DNA of 64,000 nucleotides from Fennellomyces sp. T-0311 (taxonomy: Eukaryota > Mucoromycota > Mucoromycetes > Mucorales > Lichtheimiaceae), in contig JALLLT010000039.1 in the NCBI GenBank assembly GCA_025266875.1, forward strand, positions 124,001-188,000. Reading direction: 5' to 3'. This document shows, in pieces, positions 36,640 through 48,810 of this stretch. Below the pieces are notes generated by a model. The model had not been told where the DNA came from. It searched no databases and saw nothing but the letters and a program-made list of their open reading frames with translations. The translations under genes were made by a program, and so were the position numbers. The stretch's first letter is position 1. Each line of letters opens with the position of its first letter.

Positions 36640-36935
36640 TCTCTATAGGGAATATTTTTTTGTATCTTTAAACTATATATTAAGTACGTCGCTAAGCTCT
36701 TTTTGTCGTTAATATATACGTAGGGTTTCGGGTATATTAGTAAGGGTACGTAAGTAACGTAGAGTTTAGGTAGTTAGGCCGAGTCGACTCACCGTTGAGT
36801 GACCCGAAGCGTAGCGTAGGGGCTCATTCAGTCGAGCAAAGCGAGACAGGTGACGTGCTCGTTTAATATATAATAATAATATATAATAATAATATATAAT
36901 AATAATATATAATAATAATATATAATAATATAATG
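36640..36935. other. Mitochondrial-DNA-like patch with 13-bp tandem repeats
   Basis: A very AT-rich stretch holds a GC-rich cluster (36778-36862: GACCCGAAGCGTAGCGTAGG, CGAGCAAAGCGAGAC, and a CTCA-CCGT-TGAG hairpin), then about five copies of the 13-bp unit TAATATATAATAA (36864-36928). AT-rich spacer with small GC hairpin clusters is typical of fungal mitochondrial intergenic DNA, so this may be a nuclear insertion of mitochondrial DNA. The proposal is compositional; no gene sequence is present to prove it. Confidence 0.5.
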
Positions 36936-36986
36936 ATAAGCTGTGGGATGAAAAAACGTATTCGAAGGTACATCGGCGAAAGGGAT

Positions 36987-39900
36987 TTAGATGAAGATTG
37001 CTTCGTCTTCTGGGTTCACATTATCTTCGTTATTCTTGATGTCTTCGTACATGGTTGCTGGCGGCTCATCGCATTCTTCAAGCAAATCGTCTTCAATATT
37101 GCCTTCGATGCTGCCGCTGGTTTCGTGTACTTCTTTTCCTTTCGGATTCGTCATGTTCTTTGGTCTTATGTAGGCAGATGGCCGGATACGACCATCATTG
37201 GCCTTTGACCAAAAGGTATCCATCCTTGCAAGACGACTTAAGAGTATTTGCCGATAGCCGTTCTCTATGGGCTCGGAATCGATTGCTGCCTCGAGCGTTG
37301 TGCACATGGATTCCACATACGCTTTCAATCTTGCTTCTTCTTCCTTCAAATAATTGCAGATTGTTAAAACGGTATACCGTCTTTACGCAAGTACATACCC
37401 GCACAAATTGTAGTTCTTCTATTGCATGCAGTTTGTTGCTGTATTGATGCAGGACGCGTATATCAATCGACACAGAGTTTGTCCAGAAACTGCCGTTCAG
37501 CCTGCAGATTTCGTAATACTTTTTACAGTTGGCGGTATTTCCATATACAACTACGCAAGCCTTGTTGTATCTGTCGAGGCGGGGTTCAGCGTCAGCCTTG
37601 ATTTTGTGGATCTGATTTTGTATCCTCGTAGTCAACTTGATGCCTGGAGTTGAGTTATCAATGATAATTATCAAATCCTGAGGTCACAAGATTTTTTCCA
37701 GGTCATGACTTTTTGAGACCCAGTATATAGATATTCCCCAATTAGCATTTATAACATTTTTTCTAATTAAATAGTGAATACCCAAAGTTCCTTCGTGATG
37801 GAGTTGATACTTTAAAGCAGTACGGCTAATGATCAATGCTTCCAGTGTAGACCGTGTCTCTTCTAGATCATGTTCAGCCTTCAACTGTTGTGCTTCTTTG
37901 TACTTGGTACTGTCGGTACACCAGCGACTTTCGCCTTCTTCAAGAACTACTCGCTCATACGTTCCTAGTGCGCGTACTGCCGTTCTGACTTTTTCTCGGC
38001 CTTCTTGATTTCGCTCTCCAGTTCGATTACTTGGTCTGTATTGTCAGCTTCCTCTGGATCTAAAGCATTTAATTGCTCTCTTTTTTCGACTATTGTTTTT
38101 CTATTCACAACCTTTTAATGACAAAAAGCATATAAATAGTACGTAGTACAACTTACTCATTTGTATACAGGGACTCCAGATGTATGAAGTATGTAATTTT
38201 GAGAGCTTTGCGCTGTTGCTCGGCTGAAACTGGAACTGACCGATCGCCGTGCTCTTGGCAGACACGCGTGACGTATTCACCCCAACGTCGCTTAAATTCT
38301 TCATTCGACAGATTGGGAGCGTTTTCGGAGAGAAATGCCATACTTTCATCGAGAAGTTCTTGGGCTTTTCTTCTTCGCTGCTTTAGAACTTACGCTAGTA
38401 ATTGTATCGATAAGTAAATATGAAATACAACATTATGTCGGATATCCTATTTACTTACGTAGTGTCATAATATGCTTATCTTTGTAATGTTGTATAGCAT
38501 CGCTTAGAGTAATCATACGGCGCTTAGCTGACATTTGTCGAGTCATGGAAACGAACCCGCTCAAGTACGACCATAGTCTTTCCAACCCTTCACCATTTAT
38601 GAGTCCCCAGCCTTCAAGATAACGTGGGTTGAATTTAAGCTGGCATGACATTGAGTGAGTATATGCATGAAACACTCCAATGGCCATTCCAAATTTATCG
38701 TTTTTGACCAGCTCTGGAAATGCTTTCTATTGACATGTAAATAATGTACGCTATTAATCACTTTTACTATGTAGCATATAGATGCACGCATTTAGAAATG
38801 TAATATTACCTTTACCGAATTTTGAAATCGGCATGCAATATCGTACATGATAGAAAAATTGTTTGTTTTGTACGTCGTTTGTAATGTATCAAGAATAGCA
38901 AGAGCATACTTATATCTAATAAAGTCGATAGGTTAGCTAAATAAGTACTAAACATCGATTATAAACTTTCAATTAGCAAATGAAACAATATATCAAAGTG
39001 ACATATTGTTAATAGCTGCTTAGTATCTTACTTTTCGCCTGACTCGTAAACGTTTGTGAAGTAAGAGGAATATTATGGACGCATAGACATCCAACAACAC
39101 CTCTTTCATGAAATTTTGAATAATTTTGGGAGGTATACGTAAGTTCTGCTGCTTTGTAAACACTTTTACAGAGATTCTTTTCATCCGGATCAGTGTTGCT
39201 AGCCGTAGATTTGCTCGTTATCCGTTCAAATTTGTCTTGTACATTGTCAGCTAAAAAGAATTCACCAGGTATAGGCTTTTCGTGTCATTATCGTTTGCCT
39301 TGCGACGCCTAAGCTGGAAATTTCCGTCCAAGGTTACAGTTTTTTGATCCTGAGAACATATATATACCGTTTGATTACATTAGTTATGCATAGCCTAATG
39401 GTGTGTATTGCTGTTTGAATGCATCTTACCTCAGGACAGACAGGACATGGAAATTTTGGCACTAATGGCTCGTACTTAGTGATAAGTCTTGTTTGTATGA
39501 TGGCTAGCATTTCTCTGTAGGCAAAGAACGCATTTGCTAGCGACTTTCGCAACCGGTCAGGATCCTATTAATATATAAATCAGGGAAATACGTTACCGCT
39601 TAAATTGAGTATACGGGACATTTTACCTTGTAGTTGTGAACAGATGCACATGTATTACCAAATGCTTGACATGCAACATGCCCTTCCACCCGCAAAACCG
39701 AATAAAATTCAAGCAGTTTGAGATGAAAGCCTACTCTTGGCTGAGAAGGAGAGGAAGGGAAAAGATGGTGGTGTAAAAGCGTCTCTACATCGCTTCAGCA
39801 ATCGCAAAAAATGATTGTTTTGGTTTCGATACCTGAAGATATATGTAAGTAAACGTATTAATGTCTTAGCAGATATATATCAGAGATATCTATATCAGGG

Positions 39901-40535
39901 TCACAATACCAGCCATAAAAGCACAAAGAATTGCCTTGTGACGTTTAGTGGTACCACAAAGACACGGATCTGCCGCTGGTTTGTTTGCAGTAAACTGTGG
40001 GCCATCGCCGGTATGACATCTAGCATACATATCAGCAAGCTTAGGTAGCTTCTCCTCCCAGCCTTTATCCAAAGTGCTAAGCTTTTCCAAGTAGCTCTTT
40101 GGAGACTTTTGCTGCCTTGCGCGGTTGGCTCTATGAGTAGCAGTGCGCTCACTACTGTGGTTCTCCTGCTCTGTAACTAAAATACCGCCCGGGGAAGCAC
40201 CATCATCTTCTAGATAGTTTTAGGTAATTCATCACAGCATTTAGTAACATAGGTCTTGGATATGCTAATGTACATTATAAACTAATTAAAATACCTTGAG
40301 TAAGCTCCTCGATTCTACGACGTTTTAATGGAGTAGAGCGGCTACTACTACTTGTTGATGAAGGCAGTTCTGCAGTAGATGCTCTTGTTGCGCTACTAGC
40401 CGTTCGCTGTCGGGCAGGTAGACTAACGCGAATCCTTCCACCCCTATCGCGCTGTCGTACAGGACCAGAAGAACGAGCAGGGTGAGAGGCGCGCGGGTGC
40501 GGGTGGGATCCATTGGAAGAATCTTTATCAGACAT
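36987..40535 (-). CDS. KDZ (Kyakuja-Dileera-Zisupton) superfamily transposase
   Basis: Start MSDKDSSNGSHPHP at 40535; a Ser/Arg-rich head is followed by an exon with a zinc-like cluster (CLCGTTKRHKAILC) near 40000, then CPVCPE near 39440. The family signature LDGNFQLRRRK is at about 39300-39350, then a run ending GVVGCLCVHNIPL (about 39090), YALAILDTL with MYDIACRFQ (about 38830-38910), and FHAYTHSMSCQLKFNPRYLEGWGLINGEGLERLW (split here as GLINGEGLERLWSYLSG, 38600), the KDZ catalytic region with its acidic residues. The C-terminal half (38350-36987) is a long coiled coil ending in an acidic tail (EDNVNPEDEAIF). There are about ten short introns; several exon junctions were checked, others not. 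This is the main enzyme of a DNA transposon whose ends I could not locate. Confidence 0.8.
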
Positions 40536-40714
40536 AGCGATGAAAATGTAATAGTACGGAAAGAAATGGGAGCAAAATTGAAGTTAATCCTTCTCTTTTA
40601 AATAAATACTTTTATTTACTAATATATACGGACATGGGTATTTCTATTACTAACTGTAAATGATTGAGTGACTTTATTGTTATTAACACGCGCTACCATA
40701 GTTGTATTTGTTAA

Positions 40715-41965
40715 TTAATCAATGTCTTCTGAATCATCAGAAGTAACTTGTGATATATTAGTAGAGGTTTCACAGTCTATACGTCCTCGTGCAATGTAAG
40801 CAGCATATTGTCGATCATGTCAAATGGCAATTAGTTACTCACCTTCACTACTCAGCAGTTTAACCTCGTTGGAATTCACCTTATCCAGCAGATCTTGCGC
40901 TTCTGCCGATAGACGTTTCGGCTTCACAGCATGATGTTTCTTAAAGTCGTATCCAACGATATCCACGCGCCTCTTTTTGTTCCGATAGCAGCATTTGCCA
41001 TCGCGGTCCTCTACCTTTTCGTATTGATACCACAAGAACCGCTTCACAGATTTGCCAGTAATTTCAACTAATGACTACAGTATTTAGCGATACTATAATT
41101 AATCACTCGTGTACTCATGCTACCTTCTTTCTGTCGGAAGATTTCTGCAAGATCACTGTTCCGTTCGGTTTCAGTCCGTGTACGAGCTGGCGCGTTGCGC
41201 TGGACTACGAAAAAATGAAATGTTGGATCCCGAATGTACATATGTAGTTATGTATACCTGCTGCTGATTGAACGTCAGGATCTGTAGGATTATATAGTGT
41301 TAACGCAATCATCTTTTATCATGTAACCAATATAATATTACCGCGGCACGCTGTTATGAAGGCCGTAGCTAAGCCATTACGTTCGACCGCTGTAATTGCA
41401 GTTTCTAAAGCAAAGTTATCCATAATTTCCTAAAAGCAATTGAATTATCTTACCTGAAGAATAAACTGGTTCAGTAGCAACTTCACCATCCTCAAAAAGT
41501 CTCGTCCGAGGAGCAAGCAGCGTAATAATATCCATATCAAGAACCTCATCCATCTCGACCATAACCCTCAACAATCGATGCTTCCATGCTCTGATCAAGC
41601 GCTTTCTAGCAGGTCCTACGGACCTATCAAGGCCAGATGGGCCGTTCATTTCTTCAGCCTTCGACTTTAAGCTCTCTCGCTCTTCGGGATTGAGGCTCTG
41701 ATAGGCAGTCTTCAATTCAGTAGAGGTGGCGCCTAGTACACGATTAGCGATGTTGACCTTGGCTCCCCATACTATACTAATATTTTAGAAAGAAGCTCCT
41801 ATGATATCCAGTTAGAAAATCCATACCACGTTGCTCATCCTCAGTTCCTGAAAATATCATATGCGTGAACGCGTTCCAAGCTGAAACCTTTCGGCTCGCT
41901 TTTGGGTACGGTTGAGGTAGCTCAAAGTCAGGGGATTGTTCGTAATCAATGTCGTCGTGTTCCAT
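40715..41965 (-). CDS. HMG-box-like companion gene of the KDZ element
   Basis: Start MEHDDIDYEQSPDFELP at 41965. The first two exons join to SAWNAFTHMIF, then VWGAKVNIANRVLGATSTE and LNPEERESLKSKAEEMNG: the spacing W..F, then a helix rich in ER and KA, resembles an HMG box, as found in DNA-bending proteins. Then a basic helical stretch (RKRLIRAWKHRLLRVMVEM), a short linker, a last domain with VKRFLWYQYEKVEDRDGKCC, and an acidic tail (VTSDDSEDID) ending at 40715. It is on the same strand as the KDZ transposase, 180 bp upstream of its start, so both may belong to one element. The HMG call is by pattern only; an alternative is an unrelated host gene. Confidence 0.55.
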
Positions 41966-42081
41966 TTCAACGATGTCGAGATTAATGCTGTTGGCTGGAG
42001 GTAAAAATAAAGAGAAAAGCGTGAAAAAAGAGAGAGGGGTATGCGGTGTTCTCAAGCACGCAGATAAGGGAGTGGGAAAAA

Positions 42082-42100
42082 TAAGGCCGAAACGGCCTTA
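42082..42100. repeat. Perfect 8-bp stem hairpin
   Basis: TAAGGCCG, loop AAA, CGGCCTTA. It lies between the HMG-like gene's start and SEC61, followed by another TAAGGCG. It could belong to the right end of the KDZ element or be a transcription terminator/regulatory hairpin; no pairing partner was found near 36.9 kb. Confidence 0.5.
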
Positions 42101-42311
42101 GGCTTTATAAGGCGTAAGTTTTATCCTACAATGGAGCTTTAATTGCTGTGCTGTGTGTATGAACAACTGGGCAAAAAAGATCAAACATGCGCGGAAAATT
42201 CTGATTGGCTATCTTATCATTCAGCTTGGCTGTGTCTCAAAAGGTTCGCGTTTCCAAAGCAACTCGATTTTCTTCAGCCTTCCCTTTGGTTCTCAACTGT
42301 TGCTTATAACA

Positions 42312-44017
42312 ATGGGTTGTATGTGCTCTGCTGCATTGGGAAAACGCCCACAAGACGTGTATTAACCTGCTTGCTCGGGCTCTTAGTCAGGGCTCTGCAT
42401 CTCGTCCGGCCATTCTTGTCGCTTCTCCCAGAAATTGAAGCTCCAGTCTACAAGGTAAGCGTCGTTTGTTTGTGGTGGCAATAGATTGCAAACTCATCCA
42501 AAAACCATTGGGGGGGGATAGATTGCTTTCAATGAAAGAATCTTGTGGACTGTAGGATCTCTCATCATCTTTATGGTCATGTCCCAAGTCCCTCTGTACG
42601 GTATCGAGTCGTCGGACTCGTCTGATCCTCTGTATTGGATGCGCGCTATCCTGGCCTCCAACCGTGGAACATTGACCGAACTCGGCATTACGCCTATCGT
42701 CACCTCGGGTATGATTCTGCAATTGCTGTCGGGTGCCAATATCTTGCACGTCGACTACAGTTTGAAGGAAGATCGAGCTCTGTTCAGTGGTGCTCAAAAG
42801 CGTAAGTCGCCCACAAAAATAATGTGGGAAGATTGCGGGAAAATGACTGATGTGTGTGTGGGTTTTTAGTGTTTGCGATGGCAATTTCTCTCGTCCTTGC
42901 CACGATCACCGTGCTCAATGGCCTGTACGGCAGCCCCAACGATATCGGTACCAGCGGCTGCTTGTTGCTGATTGCCCAGATCGTCATTGCCTCGCTTGTG
43001 ATCATGCTCTTGGACGAGCTTTTGCAGAAAGGTTACGGATTCGGCTCGGGCATTAACTTGTTCGTTGGATGCAGCACTGCTGTGACCATTTTCTGGAAAA
43101 CGCTGTCGCCCACGACTGTCAACCTCGGCCGTGGTCCCGAGTATGAGGGTGCTTTGATTGCCCTCTTCTCGTTGCTCGTCAACCGCAAGGACAAGACGCG
43201 CGCTTTGCTCGAAGCTTTCTATCGTCCTCATTTGCCCAATGTCATGGGTGTTTTGAGCTTGCTCGTGGTGTTTGCCATTGTTGTCTATCTCCAGGGTTTC
43301 CGTATCGAGCTTTCGATCAAGTCCAACCGCATGCGCGGTCAACGTGCCACCTACCCCATTCGTCTGCTGTACACCTCCAGCATGCCCATCATGCTTCTGT
43401 CCACTATGACCTCCAACATCTTGATGATCTCCCACATGCTGTACCAGCGCTTCGGCACCAACGCCGTTGTCCAGCTTTTGGGCGTCTGGGAACCCTTGGA
43501 GGGATCCAACCAATTGTTTGCCAAGAGCGGTGTGGTCTACTATTTGTCTCCTCCTCGCTCCATTCTTGAAGCCGTCCTTGACCCCATCCACACCCTCGTC
43601 TACACCGTTATCATCATTACCGTCTCCTCGTTGCTGTCCAAGACTTGGATGGAAATCTCTGGCTCTTCTGTCCGCGATGTCGCTCATGAGCTCAAGGAGA
43701 ACCAGCTGGTCATTGTCGGATACCGTGATTCGTCCATGTACAAGGAATTGAAGCGCGTTATCCCCGTCGCCGCGAGTTTCGGCGGAGCCATCCTGGGCGC
43801 TGTGTCGGTCGTTGCCGACATGACTGGAGCCATTGGATCTGGCACAGGCATTCTGTTGTGTGTCTGCATTATTTATCAGGTAAGAACAACGACCGATCGT
43901 TAGTGTGGGGGTGGGTTTACTCACTGCGTTTTGCTCTAGTACTTTGAAATGATTGTCAGGGAGCAGATGGAGACTGGGGCCAGCATGGAATCCATGATGG
44001 GCGGCAGAATGCAGTGA
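42312..44017 (+). CDS. SEC61: Sec61 alpha subunit, protein-conducting channel of the ER
   Basis: Five exons (42312-42318, 42387-42454, 42522-42801, 42870-43879, 43940-44017) total 479 residues plus stop, the usual Sec61 alpha length. The first exon is only 7 bp (ATGGGTT) and yields the classical start [20 protein letters not shown]. Ten membrane segments are visible; the plug region follows VPLYG, and the cytosolic loop motifs include [27 protein letters not shown] and [10 protein letters not shown]. It ends with [16 protein letters not shown]. The protein forms the pore for co- and post-translational translocation of secreted proteins, with Sec61 beta and gamma. The gene is intact and conserved; the codon bias is strong (C-ending codons), as expected for a highly expressed gene. 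Confidence 0.98.
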
Positions 44018-45499
44018 GAGGGCAGCCGTATGTGATATATTGAATCAAAAAAGCAATTTCTTTGTGTATAATAGAATAAGTTAATCACTTTAATTCCAAA
44101 AAGTGTTGCATTCAATAGCCTGCAGTTATTCGCGACGTAGCTGCTGACTAAAGTCATCGACTAAACTATCCAAGTAGTGACACGGTTCACTGTAGGCTAA
44201 TTTACTCCAAGGTAGTGGTTGGCTTGCTTGGTTGCAGTTGGTGACAGGCAAAAGGGAGGAAGGACTTTACATATCATCCTCGGCAATCAGTGCGAAAATC
44301 CCAACATAGCGCGATATTATGCGTCGCGAAGGATTTAAAGTGTGACAGAGGAACCGAAGTTCATGTCTGCGTCGCGAAGGATAATACTGTATCCTAATTG
44401 GCAGCTGAGATAGTTCGGATTATAGCATACTTTTGACGCCGTTGCAACGATATAGGTGTATGGCTAACCGCTGAAAGCAGAAAAGACAAAGTGATGACGA
44501 AAGGTACTCGTCGACTATCGCAACATTAGCTCCTTCAACTGAATCCGTTACCTAATCCACCTTCTTACTACCGTGTTTGGTTTGCCTACAAATCAGCGAG
44601 TTGCCTACGTATCACATATTCAGGATATTTGTGTGCCAAGCTAAAGCAACCTTATGCCGAACCCAACAGCTACCGAAGCAGTTTAACACCTTGGATCTGT
44701 GCCGCCTCACAGTGCTACGTCGAACCTTTGTTACAAGTTGTCGGTGCGCCTTCTAGGTCCTAAATTCACATGTCTTGCGTACAGAGAGGCATACACATTG
44801 ATGTCGGCAAAAAGATTTGGGTGTGGTAGGCTCACGAGGTGATCCATGGCCATCTGAAGCCAAGAAACACGATATAATATGCCCGTTTATCGTACATATC
44901 TGCTAGTACACAGTATCATACAGCAACAACCCGATATTGATGAATTTGCTTTAAGCGACAGCGAATAAAAGTGCTTTCATATACACCCATAAACACGCAG
45001 CCCATTTTTCTGTTGATCCTAGTCAAGCTGTCTTGAACGTTTCGATTGTCTACGGAACCAAGAAGCGTGGTTGGGAGCCCAATTGAACAGAGTAAGCAAG
45101 TTGCCAATTTGCTGACCATACACCTTGAAGTATGCATGTAGTGATAGTACTTGTGGCTGTTAACGCAAGGAGGAGGAAGGAGAAGATAGCTTGGTAACTA
45201 ACCTCGTCATTTGGGTTTGTGGAGGGCCTGGTGGTACGACATATTCCGGGCACTACGAGATACTGACACAGATCAAAAGTACTCCCATTATCGTGTTGTC
45301 AGAGAAGTTAGGATTAAGGGAATATTGCTTTATGAAATGCAATTGAAGAGAGGGGGTCAAGCACAAACGAGTGGGAGGAAACGACACGAAGGAAGCATAG
45401 GTGAGAGACATGGAGGCTAGCTTGGCTGCTCATTGCCTGTGCCTGCAAACCCAGATACTCCACACCTGCGGACTTATCTCTTTTTCATTTGTGGCATCC
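44018..45499. other. Spacer downstream of SEC61
   Basis: About 1.5 kb with no gene seen. Two copies of TGCGTCGCGAAGGAT occur about 45 bp apart (near 44320 and 44370). 45150-45499 is a purine-rich strip (AGGAGGAAGGAGAAG and GAGAGGGGGTC) upstream of the SART3-like gene. Confidence 0.5.
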
Positions 45500-47043
45500 A
45501 TGAACGCCAAACCGATCGCTGAAGAACTACCGCAGCAGGATTCGTCCATGGAGGTTGAACAGGACAATGCTGCACCTGGTGCATGGGAGATCACCAAAGG
45601 ATCGCGCCATAAACCGACTGACGACGATCAACCAGAGGAATTGTCGGCAGAACAGCAGGACGAGAAAACTTTGGAAGCATTGAATGAAATGACAAGCATT
45701 ATGGAAGAGGTATAGCTATATATATGCTTCCATTGTGCAGTTTCAGCATACTCAAACCGAGTCATCGGATAGCTTGAAAACGACAAAACTCGATACGATT
45801 TACACGTCCGTCTGATTGAATTGCTTCAGCAAGTGCCAATGGACGATGAGCTCGACAGAGCGCGTGCGCAAATGCACGAAATATATCCACTGAGCGAAAG
45901 TAAGGCATATGCCCCTGTAAGGCTTTGATAATTTTGCTTAGAAAGAAGCTTCTTAGGCATGTGGCTCGACTGGATCAACGACACCAAGGAAAAGGAAGAC
46001 AGCGAGGAGCGAGAGGAAAAGCTGTTATGGTTATATGAAGAGGCAAATCGTGATTATTTCTGTAAGAACAAGAGAAAGGCACGCTATCTACCAAGAGGCT
46101 GAGTGTACTTTTTCCTTAGCAATCCCAATCTGGAATTCGTTTGTCGACCGCGTCCTCGAAAAGTTCGACAACAAGTTTGACGATCCGGAAAAGGTACAAG
46201 CGGCCAGGGAGGATCTGTCACGAGCTGCCCGAGCAACAGAACATCACATTTCACAGGTGGGCAGAGAGACCACATTGGTCGGTATGATGGGATACTCATG
46301 GGTGTACGTTGACAGGGCCAGCAGATTTGGAGCAAATATATCGAATTCGAGACCAAAGTGTTGAAGGTAACCTAAAGGATGCTTTTTGCTGCCAAAAGTA
46401 CTAACAGCATTCGTCACAAGCCCTTTGACAGGTAAATATTAAAGTTTCCAAGATGCCGGCAAGTTTCTGAAGCTGCGGATTACTAGTGAAGAGAGCATGC
46501 AACAGGAGCTCGATCCTAAGCAAGTCGAACGAGTCAAGCAGCTGTATCGAAATCGACTCGACGTTCTTCATACATGTATGTATCTATGCAACAAGCGGGT
46601 ACTTGTTTTACTAACAGGTTGAACAGCCGCTGAAGAGACGTTCAATAACTTTTCTACATTCAATACCACATTCGACAACGCAAACTATGAAGAAAACATG
46701 CTCCAAGCCAACAAACTCTATGCCAAAACCCAGAAGGCTATCGAAGTGCGAGATCAGTACGAGCTTCAACTGGTAGAAAAAAAAGCATTTCTTTTTATGA
46801 CCCGAAGCGTAACCATTCACACGATTACTGTCTTCTTAGAAACAAACAAACAATGCATTGAGTACGTTCTACGAGTACATTGAGTACGAGCGACAAACAA
46901 ATGACAGATTCTCGTTGAATAACACTCGCAACCTGTACGAGCGTGCTGTGACCATCTATTGCACAGACGTTGGCTTATGGGACAACTACATCACCTTTTT
47001 GGTAAGTCCACAGTGCCGCTCAATGACATAGTGGTCTAATATG

Positions 47044-47081
<38 letters not shown>

Positions 47082-48751
47082 GCTCGAGAGGGCACGCTTT
47101 CCAGTCATTTTGGAAGCAATATCACGTCGAGCAGTACGCAACTGCCCTTGGTCTGGTGCATTGTGGGCACACTACGCACGAAGCCTGGTAAGTGTTTTTT
47201 AATCACCCGGATCGGTTGCATCTTGACCATTTGAACTGCAGGAAGCCAACAATAAGGATAAAGCAGAGGTGCTTGGTAAGAGCCAAAAGAAAAAGGATTG
47301 AATTAGTGCGTGCATTAACACTCACGAATAGAAATTTTCACCAAGGCATCAGCTGTTGAAGTGTTGTTAACAAGTCTTGAAGATTTGGTAAATCTGTACC
47401 TTGCCAAGTGCGATTATTTGCGCAGACAAGTCGATTGGTCAAATCGTACGTGTAGCAATATTATACTAGAGGCGCAAAATTTAATACTCTTCTCCATATA
47501 GCGAGAGAGGAGGACATTGTCGACCTACGCCTTGCGTTCGAGGAAGCATTTGTTTACTTGCACGAGAGTACGTAGTTCATCTATTCTCTATACGAACGAC
47601 AAGCTCATGTATTGTATTAGAGCACCCCAAGACGCCAGATCCTTATTTCCGGATCGAGCGTTATTACGCCTTTGTCGAAGTGGGTTATTTTTGCGCTATC
47701 AAAAAATGTTCCACTGTCAATCTAATGAACGTTTGTAGAACACGCTTCTCGACAGCGAGGAAAAGGCCAGAGAAATATGGGAAACGCGGGTCATCAAAAA
47801 GTTAGGACGATCCGCTGAAGCATGGCTCGCGTACATTGATTTTGAACGGTATGCGTCGCCGTTGGCTAGATGACAAAAAGTGCTAAATGGAGCCGCTATA
47901 GGTCGTGCGGCCATCTGGATAAGTGTCAGACGTTGTACAAGCGCGCGATTGTCCGCAATCTCGATGATCCTCAACGATTCACCATGGCCTGGTTGAGTTT
48001 TGCTCGAGAAGCTGGGAATTTGGACATGCTGCAAGATACGTTGGTGAAGGTCAAATCAAAAGAAAATGCTATAGTTCATCAGTGGCAGGTATGGGATAGG
48101 ACTTTGGTTACATTGGTAGACTCAGGTATCCATACCCTTAGGAACAAGCTGCTGAAATGGAAGTTGCATCAAAGGCAGAGGAGCAGAAACTGATAAAGCA
48201 AAAGGTACAGAGTGGGCATCATGCCACAAATATCAGGCGACTCACTGTTCATTGCATCCATGTAGAAACAAAAAGCACAACATCGATTAAAGAACAAGGC
48301 AAAACAAAAGCAGAAACGCGACCAAGAAGAAAATGACTCACAAGCCAGCAAATCGGAAGAAACGACAAAGGAGGAGTCACAAGCCAAAGAACCGGAAGAT
48401 ACAGTGAGAGAAGATGATGATGGTTTCAAGATGCCAGCCCCTGTGAAACGCAAAGCGTCTGCCTCAAACGATAGCGGCATCACTTCACCCGTAGCTAAAA
48501 GGACACGAATCGATGACTTAGAAGAAGAACAGAGCAGCGAGGATCGAGGCGAAGCAAGTTCCAGCAACCGTGGGCGAGTTCTCGGACGCGGTGGCAGAGG
48601 CCGTGGTCGAGGTCGAGGAAGGCTGGGACTCGGATTCAGCGCAAAAAAGAACACAAAGGAAGAACCCAAGGAAGCGGGCCCCAGTTTGCCATCCGAATCA
48701 AAGCCAAAATCTCAAGATGATTTCCGAGCAATGTTATTGGGGAAGAAGTAA
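45500..48751 (+). CDS. SART3-like HAT-repeat splicing recycling factor lacking RRMs
   Basis: Start MNAKPIAEELPQQ; roughly 15 short exons carry half-a-TPR (HAT) repeats: RYDLHVRLIELLQQVP, LWLDWIND, IPIWNSFVDRVLEKFD, then VWSKYIEFETKVLK-type motifs, and later LAFEEAFVYLHE, PDPYFRIERYYAFVE, AREIWETRVIKK and AWLAYIDFER. This order is that of human SART3 and yeast Prp24 partners, which rejoin U4 and U6 snRNAs after splicing. The C-terminal part is a Lys/Glu coiled coil, an acidic Ser stretch, an RG-rich stretch (GRGGRGRGRGRG), and ends with SQDDFRAMLLGKK, the LSm-binding tail. No RNA-recognition motif lies between the HAT array and the tail, unlike human SART3 with two. Not all exon borders were verified. 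An intron near 47050 contains CA and TA dinucleotide runs. Confidence 0.8.
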
Positions 48752-48810
48752 AAGCATGGCCTTTTTTTCTTATTATTTCAATAAAACAAAGAGGGAATTG
48801 TCCTAGGCAG

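Noticed and set aside
36864..36928. 13-bp tandem array considered as a CRISPR-like array
   Set aside because: Units are adjacent without spacers and purely AT; the host is a eukaryote. It is a minisatellite.
42866..43924. 352-codon minus-strand open frame antisense to SEC61
   Set aside because: It mirrors the strongly biased codons of SEC61; its own composition (Asp/Gly/His-rich) has no domain and the plus strand is an unmistakable Sec61 alpha.
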